Below, in pieces: positions 1 through 9,037 of a DNA stretch of 51,030 bases; positions within the stretch are counted from its first letter, which is position 1, and each line of letters begins with the position of its first letter. Source of the stretch: an uncultured Hyphomicrobiales bacterium. Lineage in GTDB: Bacteria; Pseudomonadota; Alphaproteobacteria; Rhizobiales; Beijerinckiaceae. The notes beneath the pieces were generated by a model that was not told the DNA's origin, did not search any database, and saw only the letters and a list, made by a program, of their open reading frames with translations. A program made the position numbers and the translations under genes. The DNA is taken from contig CAIOVE010000108.1 of assembly GCA_903861645.1 (NCBI GenBank), positions 1-51,030 on the forward strand, given 5' to 3'.

Positions 1-208
1 GGCGGCGACCGTCGACCGTCTGGACGACAGCGTATCGTCCCTGAAGGGTCTCGGGCAAGGCTGGCCGTGGGTCGAACAGGATGATTTCCCCATCGCGAAA
101 CCGGGGGTACTGGGAATCGCCGCGCACGACGAGGGCGCCGAAACGCGCGAGCCCGCCCCCCGATCCGACGGAGCGCTGATCGCCGGTCGCCGTTCGCGCG
201 CTTGCCAA
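1..208 (-). CDS. Probable S24/LexA-like peptidase-domain regulator (partial)
   Basis: The minus-strand frame is open from the window edge and translates to a segment reading ALVVRGDSQYPRFRDGEI, followed by ILFDPRP and, some 14 residues later, AVVQTVDGRR. This matches the pattern of the S24/LexA/CI C-terminal peptidase fold, where the Ser of a GDSM-P motif is the nucleophile and a 'DG-hydrophobic-D' stretch follows. Here Gln replaces the usual Met after Ser. The gene runs off the left edge, so the catalytic Lys and the C-terminus are not visible. The start is unclear: TTG at 208, TTG at 238 and ATG at 280 are in frame and none has a clear Shine-Dalgarno site. No helix-turn-helix is visible in the short N-terminal part. 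It is divergent from the dehydrogenase operon at 294. The assignment rests on one motif only. Confidence 0.5.
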   Translation of the reverse strand, partial: MASARTATGDQRSVGSGGGLARFGALVVRGDSQYPRFRDGEIILFDPRPALPETLQGRYAVVQTVDGRR

Positions 209-293
209 ACAGGCGCGTCGGGGCCAAGCTGGGATCAAATCGAACGCCGCGCCACGGCGCGAAAAACAACGCGTCGACATGGAGGAAACACCG

Positions 294-980
294 ATGAGCG
301 AGCACGACGAAGGTCGGCGATCATTCCTGAAAAAATCGGCCGCGGGCGTTGGCGTCGTCGCCGGCGCGGCCCTGCCCGGCGAGGCGCTGGCGCGGTCGCG
401 TCATCGCCACGATCATGAACACGCCGCGACACCGGCGAAGGCGCATGGCGCGACGGAAAATCGCGGCGCGTTTTTCAGCGAGGACGAGGCGGCGACCGTC
501 GCAGCCTATGCCGAGCGCATCATGCCCGGCACGCCCGGCATGGCTGGCGCCACCGACGCGAATGTCGTGAATTACATCGACCTCGCGCTCGCGGGCGCCT
601 ACGCGGACCAACAGGAGTTCTATCGCCACGGCCTCGCGGCGCTCGACGCCCACAGCAACGCGACGTTCAAGGAATCCTTCCTTTACCTCAAGCCCGCCCA
701 GCAGGACGCGGTGATCGGCGCGCTCGAGGAAGGCAAGGCCACGGGCTTTTCGTGGCCAACGGCGCAAGCCTTATTCAACACCCTGCGCACGCACATCATG
801 GAGGGCATGTTCTCCGACCCCATCTACGGCGGCAACCGTGACTTCGTCGGCTGGAAACTCGTCGGGTTCCCCGGCGCGCAGCGGCTCTACACAACCGCCG
901 ACATGAGCGGCAAGGAAGCCTTCAACCGCGCGACCATCGGCCTGCAGGCCGTCGCCAAGACGACGAACCGGAGGGGTTGA
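294..980 (+). CDS. Gluconate 2-dehydrogenase subunit 3 family protein, Tat-exported
   Basis: This 228-residue protein is the small (gamma) subunit type of membrane-bound FAD sugar or alcohol dehydrogenases, which chaperones and exports the GMC flavoprotein encoded next to it. The N-terminus RRSFLKKSAAGVGVVAGAAL is a twin-arginine signal, and the family core begins at FFSEDEAATVAAYAERIMPG, about residue 59. The start at 294 is chosen over an in-frame ATG at 279 because the GGAGGA at 281-286 is correctly spaced for 294 and would lie inside the longer frame. It ends four bases before the GMC gene, so the two are one operon. No cytochrome c subunit lies downstream, unlike the three-subunit gluconate and fructose enzymes. 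Family assignment is good; the substrate is unknown. Confidence 0.85.
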   Translation: MSEHDEGRRSFLKKSAAGVGVVAGAALPGEALARSRHRHDHEHAATPAKAHGATENRGAFFSEDEAATVAAYAERIMPGTPGMAGATDANVVNYIDLALAGAYADQQEFYRHGLAALDAHSNATFKESFLYLKPAQQDAVIGALEEGKATGFSWPTAQALFNTLRTHIMEGMFSDPIYGGNRDFVGWKLVGFPGAQRLYTTADMSGKEAFNRATIGLQAVAKTTNRRG

Positions 981-983
981 GCG

Positions 984-2705
984 ATGGCCACCGAAAAAGC
1001 GGATGTCGTGATCGTGGGCGTTGGCGCCTCGGGCGGCATCATCGCCGCCGAACTCGCCAAGGCCGGCATGAAGGTCATTGGCCTCGAACGCGGCCCCAAG
1101 CTGTCGACGGCGAATTTCCAGTCGCTCGACGAACTACGTTATTTCCAGCGGCAGGAATCCCGACCGCATCCCAAAAAGCAGCCCGTGACCTGGCGCGCCA
1201 ACGCCAGCGGCCGCGCGACGCCCATCGCCTCGCAGAACAACGGCAATCAGGCCGGCGGCGGCACCGTGCATTACGGCACGCTGTCGTGGCGGTTTCACGA
1301 GGACGATTTCCGCGTGCGCTCGCACAACACCGAGCGTTACGGCGCGTCCGCGATTCCGGAGGATTCGTCCGTCATCGACTGGCCGATCGGCTACGCCGAT
1401 CTCGAACCCTACTACGACCGCGCCGAATATGAGCTCGGCGTTTCCGGCAAGGCCGGCAACATCGGCGGCAAGAAGATCGAGGGCGGCAATGTCTTCGAGG
1501 CGCCGCGCAAGCGCGACTATCCCATGCCCGCGCTGTTTGTCGATCAGGCCGGCAAGATATTCGAGGAGGGCGCGAAAAAGCTCGGCTATCATCCCTTCGC
1601 CTCGCCGCGCGCGATCACGTCGGAGCCCTACAATGGCCGCCCGGCCTGCACCTATTGCACGTTCTGCCAGTCGTTCGGCTGTTTCGTCGGCGCGAAATCC
1701 AGCATCATGGTCACCAAGTTGCCGGAGGCGGAAGCGACGAACAACTTCAAGCTGATCACCGGCGCGATGGTCAACAAGGTCAACACCGACGGCGCCGGAC
1801 GCGCCACCGGCGTGAACTATCTCGGCATCGACGGCTCCGAAAACACCGTCGAAGCGGACATCGTCATTCTCGGCGGCTTCATCTACGACAACGTGCGCCT
1901 GCTGCTTCTGTCAAAGACCGAAAAGCATCCCAACGGTCTCGGCAACGGCTCCGGTCATGTCGGCAAGCATCTGATGGCGCATATCGGCGCGCGCGCCTTC
2001 ACCATCTACGACGACCGGCGCGTCAACATCTTCATGGGACCGAGCGCGCAGCGCCACACGATCGATGACTTCAACGCCGACAACTTCGATCATGCCGGCC
2101 TTGGCTTCATCCGCGGCGCGCAGATTTCCGTGCATCCCGCCGATCTCGAGGCGGGGCCGATCGGCACGGCGATGAGCCTCATCCCGCCGCCCGGCACGCC
2201 GCGCTGGGGCGCGGGCTATCGCGACTTCCTCGCGAAATACTACACGCGCTTCGCCGCGGTGAACGCACAGACCGAGCATCTGCCCTACGCGAGCAACATG
2301 ATCGATCTCGATCCCAATGTGCGCGACATGTATGGCCTGCCCGCGCCGCGCCTGACCTATGACTGGCGCTCGCCCAACGAAAAGAAGCGCATCGAGTTTC
2401 TGTCGGCCAAGCTGCTCGAACTCGGCAAGGCGATGGGCGCCTCGAAGGTCTGGCTCGGCAATCTCAGCCCCGGCTCGCCCGGCGCCCACCATCAGGGCGG
2501 CGCGCGCATGGGCGCCGATCCGCGCGATTCCGTCGTCAACTCCTATGGGCAGACCTGGGATATTCCCAACCTGTTCATCGTCGGCAGCGCCACGCATCCG
2601 ACGATGAGCGGGTTCAACCCGACGCTGACGATTCAGGCGCTCGCCTATCGCACGGCGGAAGCCATCGCGACGCGGTATCGCAAGAGCCCTGGCCCGCTAG
2701 TCTAG
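984..2705 (+). CDS. GMC family oxidoreductase (FAD-dependent dehydrogenase large subunit)
   Basis: A 573-residue flavoprotein of the glucose-methanol-choline family that would oxidise a sugar, polyol or alcohol in the periplasm. The N-terminal dinucleotide fold VVIVGVGASGG with downstream ERG binds FAD. The C-terminal half has the family active-site region GAHHQGGARMG and the closing segment GSATHPTMSGFNPTLTIQAL. A cysteine cluster, CTYCTFCQSFGC at about residues 221-232, resembles the iron-sulfur-binding segment of FAD-dependent glucose, gluconate and fructose dehydrogenases, which carry a [3Fe-4S] centre. It has no signal peptide of its own and probably travels with the Tat-exported partner encoded just upstream. 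Its last nine bases overlap the end of the convergent gene on the other strand. The exact substrate cannot be told. Confidence 0.9.
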   Translation: MATEKADVVIVGVGASGGIIAAELAKAGMKVIGLERGPKLSTANFQSLDELRYFQRQESRPHPKKQPVTWRANASGRATPIASQNNGNQAGGGTVHYGTLSWRFHEDDFRVRSHNTERYGASAIPEDSSVIDWPIGYADLEPYYDRAEYELGVSGKAGNIGGKKIEGGNVFEAPRKRDYPMPALFVDQAGKIFEEGAKKLGYHPFASPRAITSEPYNGRPACTYCTFCQSFGCFVGAKSSIMVTKLPEAEATNNFKLITGAMVNKVNTDGAGRATGVNYLGIDGSENTVEADIVILGGFIYDNVRLLLLSKTEKHPNGLGNGSGHVGKHLMAHIGARAFTIYDDRRVNIFMGPSAQRHTIDDFNADNFDHAGLGFIRGAQISVHPADLEAGPIGTAMSLIPPPGTPRWGAGYRDFLAKYYTRFAAVNAQTEHLPYASNMIDLDPNVRDMYGLPAPRLTYDWRSPNEKKRIEFLSAKLLELGKAMGASKVWLGNLSPGSPGAHHQGGARMGADPRDSVVNSYGQTWDIPNLFIVGSATHPTMSGFNPTLTIQALAYRTAEAIATRYRKSPGPLV

Positions 2706-3752
2706 CGAACGGGCCAGCACCCAGGCGAGATCGCCGATGGGGCGCGCCTTCGCGCCCATTTCGGCGGCGCGCGCATCGGCGGCGTTGCCATCGAGCGCGC
2801 GCTTGCCGACGCCTTGCAGAATGGCGGCGAGGCGAAACATGTTGAAGACGATATAGACATCCCAGCCGGCGGGGACGGGACGCCCGACGCGCGCGAAATA
2901 GGCGGCGACGTAATCGCGCTCGGGGGGAATGCCAAGCGCAGCGATATCAACATCCGCGAGACCGCGAAAAAGATCGCCGCCAAGCCGCCAAGCCATGACC
3001 TGATAGGCGAAATCGGCGTTGGGATCGCCGAGCGTCGACAATTCCCAATCGAGGATCGCCAGCACGCGCGGCTGCGTTGGATGGAAAATGAAATTGTCGA
3101 GCCGCGGGTCGCCATGAACGATCCGCGTTTCGCCCTCGGGGGGAAGATGCGAGGGCAGCCATTCGATCAGGCGATCCATGGATTCGATGCGTTGCGTTTC
3201 CGAGGCGCGATACTGGCTCGACCAGCGGGCGACCTGCCGCGCCATGTAGCCGCCGGCGCGCGCGTAATCGCCAAGCCCCACGGCGGCGGGTTCGACGGCG
3301 TGAAGATCGGCCATCGCGCGGTTGAGGCCATCGTAGATCGCGGCGCGCTCGCCGGGCGGCATGCCCGGCAACGACGGATCCCAGAACACGCGGCCCTCGA
3401 CGAAGGCCATGACGAAAAACGCCACGCCGATGACGGCGACATCCTCGCAAAGGCCGAGCATGGCGGGCACGGGCGCGGCGGCGCCGGCAAGCGCCTTCAT
3501 CACGCGATATTCGCGCTCGACCGCGTGCGCGCTGGGCAGCAGCGTTCCATAGGGCTTGCGCCTGAGCACATAGGCGCCCGACGCCGCCATGATCCGATAG
3601 GTGGGATTTGACTGGCCGCCGCTGAATTTCTCCAGCGTGAAGGGACCGCGAAAGCCCTCCACATTGTCCTTCAGCCAGTCGTCGAGGCGCGCCAGTCGCC
3701 CTGCGTCCAATGGAAGCGGATCGCGACCCGGCGCCTCGTTTTGCTGCATCAT
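2697..3752 (-). CDS. Phosphotransferase (APH-fold) family protein, ACAD10/11-like
   Basis: About 351 residues with the aminoglycoside phosphotransferase/choline kinase fold. Visible are the nucleotide-binding start FSGGQSNPTYRI, the catalytic loop IVHGDPRLDNFIFHP and the metal-binding ILDWELSTLGDPNADFAY. This subgroup is related to the kinase domain of ACAD10/ACAD11 and sits beside acyl-CoA genes in many proteobacteria; it is thought to phosphorylate hydroxyacyl-CoAs, not antibiotics. ATG codons at 3752 and 3749 fit a GGGGAG upstream better than the longer frame from 3779. It is convergent with the GMC gene (9-base overlap) and divergent from the dioxygenase at 3874. Family is secure; the substrate is inferred. 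Confidence 0.85.
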   Translation of the reverse strand: MMQQNEAPGRDPLPLDAGRLARLDDWLKDNVEGFRGPFTLEKFSGGQSNPTYRIMAASGAYVLRRKPYGTLLPSAHAVEREYRVMKALAGAAAPVPAMLGLCEDVAVIGVAFFVMAFVEGRVFWDPSLPGMPPGERAAIYDGLNRAMADLHAVEPAAVGLGDYARAGGYMARQVARWSSQYRASETQRIESMDRLIEWLPSHLPPEGETRIVHGDPRLDNFIFHPTQPRVLAILDWELSTLGDPNADFAYQVMAWRLGGDLFRGLADVDIAALGIPPERDYVAAYFARVGRPVPAGWDVYIVFNMFRLAAILQGVGKRALDGNAADARAAEMGAKARPIGDLAWVLARSLD

Positions 3753-3873
3753 CGGCAACCCCGCTCCCCATCGGCCCAATTTCGCGACATTCCGCCTGAA
3801 TTTTGGCGTTCGCGGCGCGCGACGCCAAGGCTACCTTTCTCGCGGAGGGTAAGTCCACGCCATCAGGTGCGCC

Positions 3874-4878
3874 ATGATCATCTACACGCCGCCGAAGCCC
3901 GCGACATCGATTCCCGTGATCGACATTTCCGGCGCGCTGACACGCGACGACGACGCCCGCGCGGCGGCCGCCCAGGCCATTCACCGCGCCTGTCGCGAGA
4001 CCGGCTTTTTCTACATCGCCGGACATGGCGTGCCCGCCGATCTGATCGCGGCGCAATTCGCCGCGGCGCGCGCCTTCTTCGACATGCCGCTCGACGACAA
4101 GCTCGCGATTCACATGAAAAATTCGCCGACGACGGCGGGTTACGAACCCGTCGGCGGACAGATTCTCGACAGTCAGGACGCCACCGCCGAAAAGGCGCCG
4201 CCCGACCTGAAGGAGAGTTACTATTGCGGTCTCGACCTGCCGGACGATCATCCGTGGGCGATGAAAAAGCAACGCGGGCTCGGCCACAACCAATGGCCCG
4301 ACCTGCCGGGATTCCGCGCGCAAACCATGGCCTATTACAGCGCGATGCGGGCGCTCGGCGACGAGGTGCTGTCGTTGATCGCGCTGTCGCTGGAACTGCC
4401 CGAGGACTGGTTCAGGCCGCATTTTGACTGGCCCGGCGCGACGATGCGTTTCATCAAATATCCACCGCAGCCCGCCAACGCCGCCTATAACCAGATCGGC
4501 GCGGGCGCACACACGGACTGGGGCGGCGTCACCATACTCGCGCAGGACGACGCGGGCGGCCTCGAGGTGCGCAACATCGCGGGCGAATGGCTGGAAGCCA
4601 CGCCCATTGCCGGCACGTTCGTCATCAATCTCGGCGATCTCATGGCGCGCTGGACCAACCGCGTCTATCTGTCGAACATGCATCGCGTGAAGAACAACAT
4701 GAGTGGCGGCGATCGCTATTCGCTGCCCTTCTTCTACAGTCCACGCGGCGACGCGGTGATCGAGCCGATACCGACCTGCGTCAACGCGCAATATCCGCGC
4801 GCCTATGCCGCCTGCACCTGCGCCGAGCACATGCTCGAAATGTTCCGTCGCTCCTACGGCTATCTGCCGGCGGCCTGA
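3874..4878 (+). CDS. 2-oxoglutarate/Fe(II)-dependent dioxygenase, isopenicillin-N-synthase-like
   Basis: A 334-residue enzyme of the isopenicillin N synthase-like superfamily. The N-terminal DIOX_N region starts at IPVIDISGAL, and the double-stranded beta-helix carries the Fe(II) triad His213-x-Asp215 (GAHTDWGG) and His270 (NMHRVKN). Arg281 in RYSLPFFYSP would bind 2-oxoglutarate. Such enzymes hydroxylate or oxidatively cleave small organic substrates; bacterial relatives include ethylene-forming enzyme and gibberellin-type oxygenases, but nothing here fixes the substrate. It is followed after one base by a VOC protein, and the ABC importer genes lie downstream, which suggests use of an imported compound. 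The start ATG is the first in frame and directly precedes the conserved N-terminus. Confidence 0.9.
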   Translation: MIIYTPPKPATSIPVIDISGALTRDDDARAAAAQAIHRACRETGFFYIAGHGVPADLIAAQFAAARAFFDMPLDDKLAIHMKNSPTTAGYEPVGGQILDSQDATAEKAPPDLKESYYCGLDLPDDHPWAMKKQRGLGHNQWPDLPGFRAQTMAYYSAMRALGDEVLSLIALSLELPEDWFRPHFDWPGATMRFIKYPPQPANAAYNQIGAGAHTDWGGVTILAQDDAGGLEVRNIAGEWLEATPIAGTFVINLGDLMARWTNRVYLSNMHRVKNNMSGGDRYSLPFFYSPRGDAVIEPIPTCVNAQYPRAYAACTCAEHMLEMFRRSYGYLPAA

Positions 4879-4879
4879 G

Positions 4880-5335
4880 ATGACCCAACCCGCCCGCGTC
4901 GCCTATGTGAATGTTCTCGCGCGCGACAATGTCGCGTTGGCCTCGTTCTATCAGCATGTGTTCGGCTTTCCCGAAATCGAAAGCCATCGCTCGCCGATCT
5001 ATCGTTGCCTCGACGCGGGCGGCATGGAACTCGGCTTCAACGCCGACGAGGCCTATGAGCTGCTGGGCATCGGCGACCGACGACCGTCTGGAGCGTCGCC
5101 CGTCCGTGTCTATTTCACCATCGAGGTGGGCGCGCCAGAAGACGTCGACGCAGCCGCCGCGCGCGCCGCGACAAATGGCGGCGCCGTGATCAAGCCGCCC
5201 TACACCACCTATTACAACGCGCGTCAGGCCGTGCTCGAGGATCCCGAGGGCAACGTGTTTCGCGTCAATCATCGCATGGGTCCGCGACAACCCGCCGCGG
5301 AAATCGCGAATCCGCCGTGGAAGCAGGCGCCCTGA
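4880..5335 (+). CDS. VOC family protein (glyoxalase/dioxygenase fold)
   Basis: A 151-residue protein of the vicinal oxygen chelate superfamily, with paired beta-alpha-beta-beta-beta modules: VAYVNVLARDNVALASFYQH at the start, and VLEDPEGNVFRVNHR near the end, which is the typical closing strand. VOC proteins use a divalent metal for glyoxalase, ring-cleavage, epimerase or resistance chemistry, and the sequence does not say which. The ATG at 4880 lies one base after the dioxygenase stop (4876-4878), so the genes are probably co-translated; a longer frame from 4805 would overlap the dioxygenase by 74 bases and is rejected. The linkage to a 2-oxoglutarate dioxygenase suggests a shared catabolic step. 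Confidence 0.85.
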   Translation: MTQPARVAYVNVLARDNVALASFYQHVFGFPEIESHRSPIYRCLDAGGMELGFNADEAYELLGIGDRRPSGASPVRVYFTIEVGAPEDVDAAAARAATNGGAVIKPPYTTYYNARQAVLEDPEGNVFRVNHRMGPRQPAAEIANPPWKQAP

Positions 5336-5491
5336 GAGCTCCACGACGCTCGAAACCGCTCATTAATTCATCAATCGTCGAGCATGTGCCCGCTTGCCGC
5401 GCGGGAATGTCCCCTCGATGGCCAAGCGCGCCGCTTTCTGCACATGGCACGTGCATTGCTTTGATCCAGACGAGATTTGTCTGGAGGCACC

Positions 5492-6487
5492 ATGAACGCG
5501 CGTAAAGTTTTTCGTCTCGCCGCCGCCGCCGTTATCGCGGCTGGTTTCGTGGTGCCGGCGCATGCCGCCGACAAGCTGACATTCATGAACGACTGGCTGC
5601 CGGGCGGCGACAAGGCCTTGCCTTTCTACGCAAAGCAGAAGGGTTTCTTCGAGGCCGAGGGCCTCGACGTGACCGTGCAGAGCGCGCGCGGATCGTCGGA
5701 AGGCATCACCAAGATCGCGACAGGCACCGCCGATGTCGGCTCGGGCGGGCTCGCCGCGCTGTTGCAAGCGCGCGCGGAAACGGGCGTGCCGGTTTCCGCC
5801 GTGCTCGGCGTGTTCACCGTGCAGCCCGACGCGATCTTCACGGCCGAGGGTTCGGGCATCGATTCTCTCAAGGGCGTCGAGGGCAAGAAGGTTGCGACCG
5901 CGACCTTCACCTCCTCCAACGTGATCTGGCCGCTGATCCTGCAAGCCGAAAAGATCGATCCGGCGAAGGTGACTCTGCTCAAGGTTGATCCGGGCGCGCT
6001 CGCGCCGATGCTCGCCACCGGTCAGGTCGACGCGACCATCAACTGGTCGACGGCGTCGCCGCCCTTCGTCAAGGCGCTCGCCGCCACCGGCAAGAAGCTG
6101 AAGATTCTGCCCTGGTCGGCCGCAGGCTTCGACGGCTACGGCTATTCGGTGTTCGTCTCCGACAAGCTGATCGCCGAAAAGCCCGATGTCGTCCGCCGTT
6201 TCGTCAAGGCCTATGTCGCCGCCGCGAAGGCCGCGCTGAAGGATCCCAAGGACGTCGCCAAGACCATGAAGGCGGTCTTCCCCGAAATGGACGAGGCGCT
6301 GGTCGAGGAACAGTTCATGACCATCGTGCCGCTGATCGAGAACGACATCACCAAGGCGGAAGGCTTCGGCACGCTCGACAAGACGCGCCTCGCCAAGACA
6401 TGGGAATGGACCGCGAAGGCGCAGAACACGCCGCTCGACAAGCTCGACCCGGAAAAGGTCGTCAATCGCTCGTTCCTGGCGAAGTAG
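5492..6487 (+). CDS. ABC transporter substrate-binding protein, NMT1/SsuA/ThiY-like
   Basis: A 331-residue periplasmic binding protein. The signal peptide is MNARKVFRLAAAAVIAAGFV with a cleavage site after AHA. The mature part begins DKLTFMNDWLPGGDKALPFY, the ligand-entry strand of NMT1/THI5-like proteins, with the ARGSSEGITKIATGTADVG hinge region. Relatives deliver taurine, alkanesulfonates, nitrate, or pyrimidine and thiamine precursors. The start is ATG 5492, with GGAGG at 5483-5487; a TTG at 5477 in the same frame would have the ribosome-binding site inside it. Its own ATPase (6605) and permease (7377) follow, so this is the receptor of a complete importer. The substrate is unknown. Confidence 0.9.
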   Translation: MNARKVFRLAAAAVIAAGFVVPAHAADKLTFMNDWLPGGDKALPFYAKQKGFFEAEGLDVTVQSARGSSEGITKIATGTADVGSGGLAALLQARAETGVPVSAVLGVFTVQPDAIFTAEGSGIDSLKGVEGKKVATATFTSSNVIWPLILQAEKIDPAKVTLLKVDPGALAPMLATGQVDATINWSTASPPFVKALAATGKKLKILPWSAAGFDGYGYSVFVSDKLIAEKPDVVRRFVKAYVAAAKAALKDPKDVAKTMKAVFPEMDEALVEEQFMTIVPLIENDITKAEGFGTLDKTRLAKTWEWTAKAQNTPLDKLDPEKVVNRSFLAK

Positions 6488-6604
6488 GCGCGAAGCCAAC
6501 GGAGCCGGCGGGCGGAACCATTCGCTCGCCGCTCCTCGATTCACTCGGGCGTCCGATTGCCCGCTCCGTGGAGCGACTTCCACGACCGGTTCAGGAACGC
6601 GTCG

Positions 6605-7376
<772 letters not shown>

Positions 7377-7387
<11 letters not shown>

Positions 7388-8186
7388 GGCCGCGACCGCC
7401 GGCCCCACGCCGGGCCAGCGCGCGCGGGCGCTGGGCTTTCGCTTCGCGCCGGCGCTGGCCTTCATCGGCCTGTTGATTGTCTGGGAAGTCGGCTGCCGCG
7501 TGTTCAAGGTGCCGACCTTCCTGTTGCCGACGCCAACCATGATCATCGCCGGCGCGCGCGAACAATCGCTGTCGATCTGGACCGTGAATTTGTGGGCGAC
7601 GCTACGGGTCGCGCTGATGGGCTACATGGTGTCGATCGTCGTCGCCATTCCCATGGCGATGGCGCTCGCTTCGTCGAAGCTGCTGGCGCGCACGCTCTAT
7701 CCGATGATCGTCGTGGTGCATTCCATGCCCATTGTCGCCATCGCGCCAATCATCGTGGTGACGCTCGGCGCCTCCGATCTGCCGCGCGTGGTCATCACCT
7801 TCCTGATCACCTTCTTTCCCATCGTAGTGACAACGACAGCCGGCCTGCTGGCGACGCCGGAGGAACTGATCGAACTCTCGCGTTCGCTGCGCGCCGACCG
7901 CGCCCGCGAGATGCTCAACATCCGGCTGCCGTTCGCGCTGCCCTATATTTTCAGCGCGTTGAAAATCTCGACCACGCTGTCCGTCGTCGGCGCCGTGGTG
8001 GCGGAGTTCGTCGCCGCCGAACACGGGCTCGGCTATTTCATCCAGTTCGCGACGTCGTTCTTCAAGATCAACCAGAGTTTCGCGGCGCTCATCCTGCTGG
8101 TGACGATCAGCCTGGCGTTTTTCCAGTTCGTCGGCATGTTGCAGCGGGTCTTCGCGCCGTGGTCGCTGCCAAAGTCGGAGCGGTGA
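7377..8186 (+). CDS. ABC transporter permease (SsuC/TauC-like)
   Basis: A 269-residue inner-membrane permease with about six transmembrane helices, beginning with [20 protein letters not shown]. The cytoplasmic EAA loop that docks the ATPase is visible near [20 protein letters not shown]. The C-terminal helix runs through [19 protein letters not shown]. The ATG at 7377 lies inside the end of the ATPase gene (11-base overlap); in-frame starts at 7335 and 7269 would overlap further and add non-membrane residues read from the ATPase in a shifted frame. It completes the importer with the binding protein at 5492. The same importer may supply compounds to the neighbouring dioxygenase or acyl-CoA genes, which is an inference from position only. 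Confidence 0.9.
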
Positions 8187-8259
8187 CCGCCGCCCGATCC
8201 CTTCCCTTCCGGGCGATTCCATCCTAGCAAGGGCTCCCATGCCGCGAGGAGCCCCGTCC

Positions 8260-9030
8260 ATGCCCAATTGCATCATCGTGGAAACGCACGACAAGGTCGG
8301 GCTCATCCGCCTGAACCGTCCGCAGGCGCTCAACGCCCTCAACGCCGAACTCATGGCCGAGACCAACGCCGCGCTCGACGCCTTCGAGGCGGACGCCGCC
8401 ATCGGCTGCGTCGTGATCACCGGGTCCGAAAAGGCCTTCGCGGCGGGCGCCGACATCAAGGAAATGCAATCAAAGACCTACATGGAGGTCTATCTGGAGG
8501 ATTTCATCGCCAAATGGGATCCGGTGGGCCAGCGCCGCAAGCCGCTGATCGCGGCGGTCGCCGGTTTCGCGCTCGGCGGTGGCTGCGAACTCGCGATGAT
8601 GTGCGATTTCATCATCGCCGCCGACACGGCGAAATTCGGCCAGCCCGAAATAAATCTCGGCGTCATTCCCGGCGCTGGCGGCACGCAACGCCTGACCCGC
8701 TTCGTCGGCAAGTCCAAGGCGATGGACATGTGCCTGACCGGCCGCATGATGGACGCCGCCGAGGCAGAGCGCTGCGGGCTCGTCTCGCGGGTCGTCCCCG
8801 CCGCCGATCTGATGGCCGAGGCGATGAAGGCCGCCGCCACGATCGCCGCGAAATCGCGCCCCTCCGTGCTGATGGCCAAGGAATGCGTCAACAGCGCCTT
8901 CGAGACGACGCTAGCCGAGGGCATGAAGTTCGAGCGGCGCGTGTTTCATTCCCTCTTCGCCACCAACGACCAGAAGGAAGGCATGGCCGCCTTCGCCGAA
9001 AAGCGCGCGCCCAAGTTCACCAACAGCTGA
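8260..9030 (+). CDS. Enoyl-CoA hydratase/isomerase (crotonase family)
   Basis: A 256-residue crotonase, close to the usual length of short-chain enoyl-CoA hydratase. It hydrates trans-2-enoyl-CoA to 3-hydroxyacyl-CoA in the cytoplasm. The oxyanion-hole segments [12 protein letters not shown] and [15 protein letters not shown] are present, and the two catalytic glutamates fall in [11 protein letters not shown] and in [19 protein letters not shown] 8260 has GAGGAG at 8246-8251; an in-frame ATG at 8239 would place that site inside the coding region. It is followed seven bases later by a DapA-like gene. High similarity to the housekeeping type makes a beta-oxidation role likely. Confidence 0.93.
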   Translation: MPNCIIVETHDKVGLIRLNRPQALNALNAELMAETNAALDAFEADAAIGCVVITGSEKAFAAGADIKEMQSKTYMEVYLEDFIAKWDPVGQRRKPLIAAVAGFALGGGCELAMMCDFIIAADTAKFGQPEINLGVIPGAGGTQRLTRFVGKSKAMDMCLTGRMMDAAEAERCGLVSRVVPAADLMAEAMKAAATIAAKSRPSVLMAKECVNSAFETTLAEGMKFERRVFHSLFATNDQKEGMAAFAEKRAPKFTNS

Positions 9031-9037
9031 GCCTTCC

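Noticed and set aside
2697-3752. Aminoglycoside resistance gene
   Set aside because: The kinase fold is shared, but the sequence is closer to the ACAD10/11-associated branch and it lies among acyl-CoA genes.
2947-4830. A 627-codon minus-strand open frame spanning the dioxygenase and phosphotransferase genes
   Set aside because: It switches from one antisense gene to an out-of-frame copy of the next and has no domain; both plus and minus genes in the region are clearly real in other frames.
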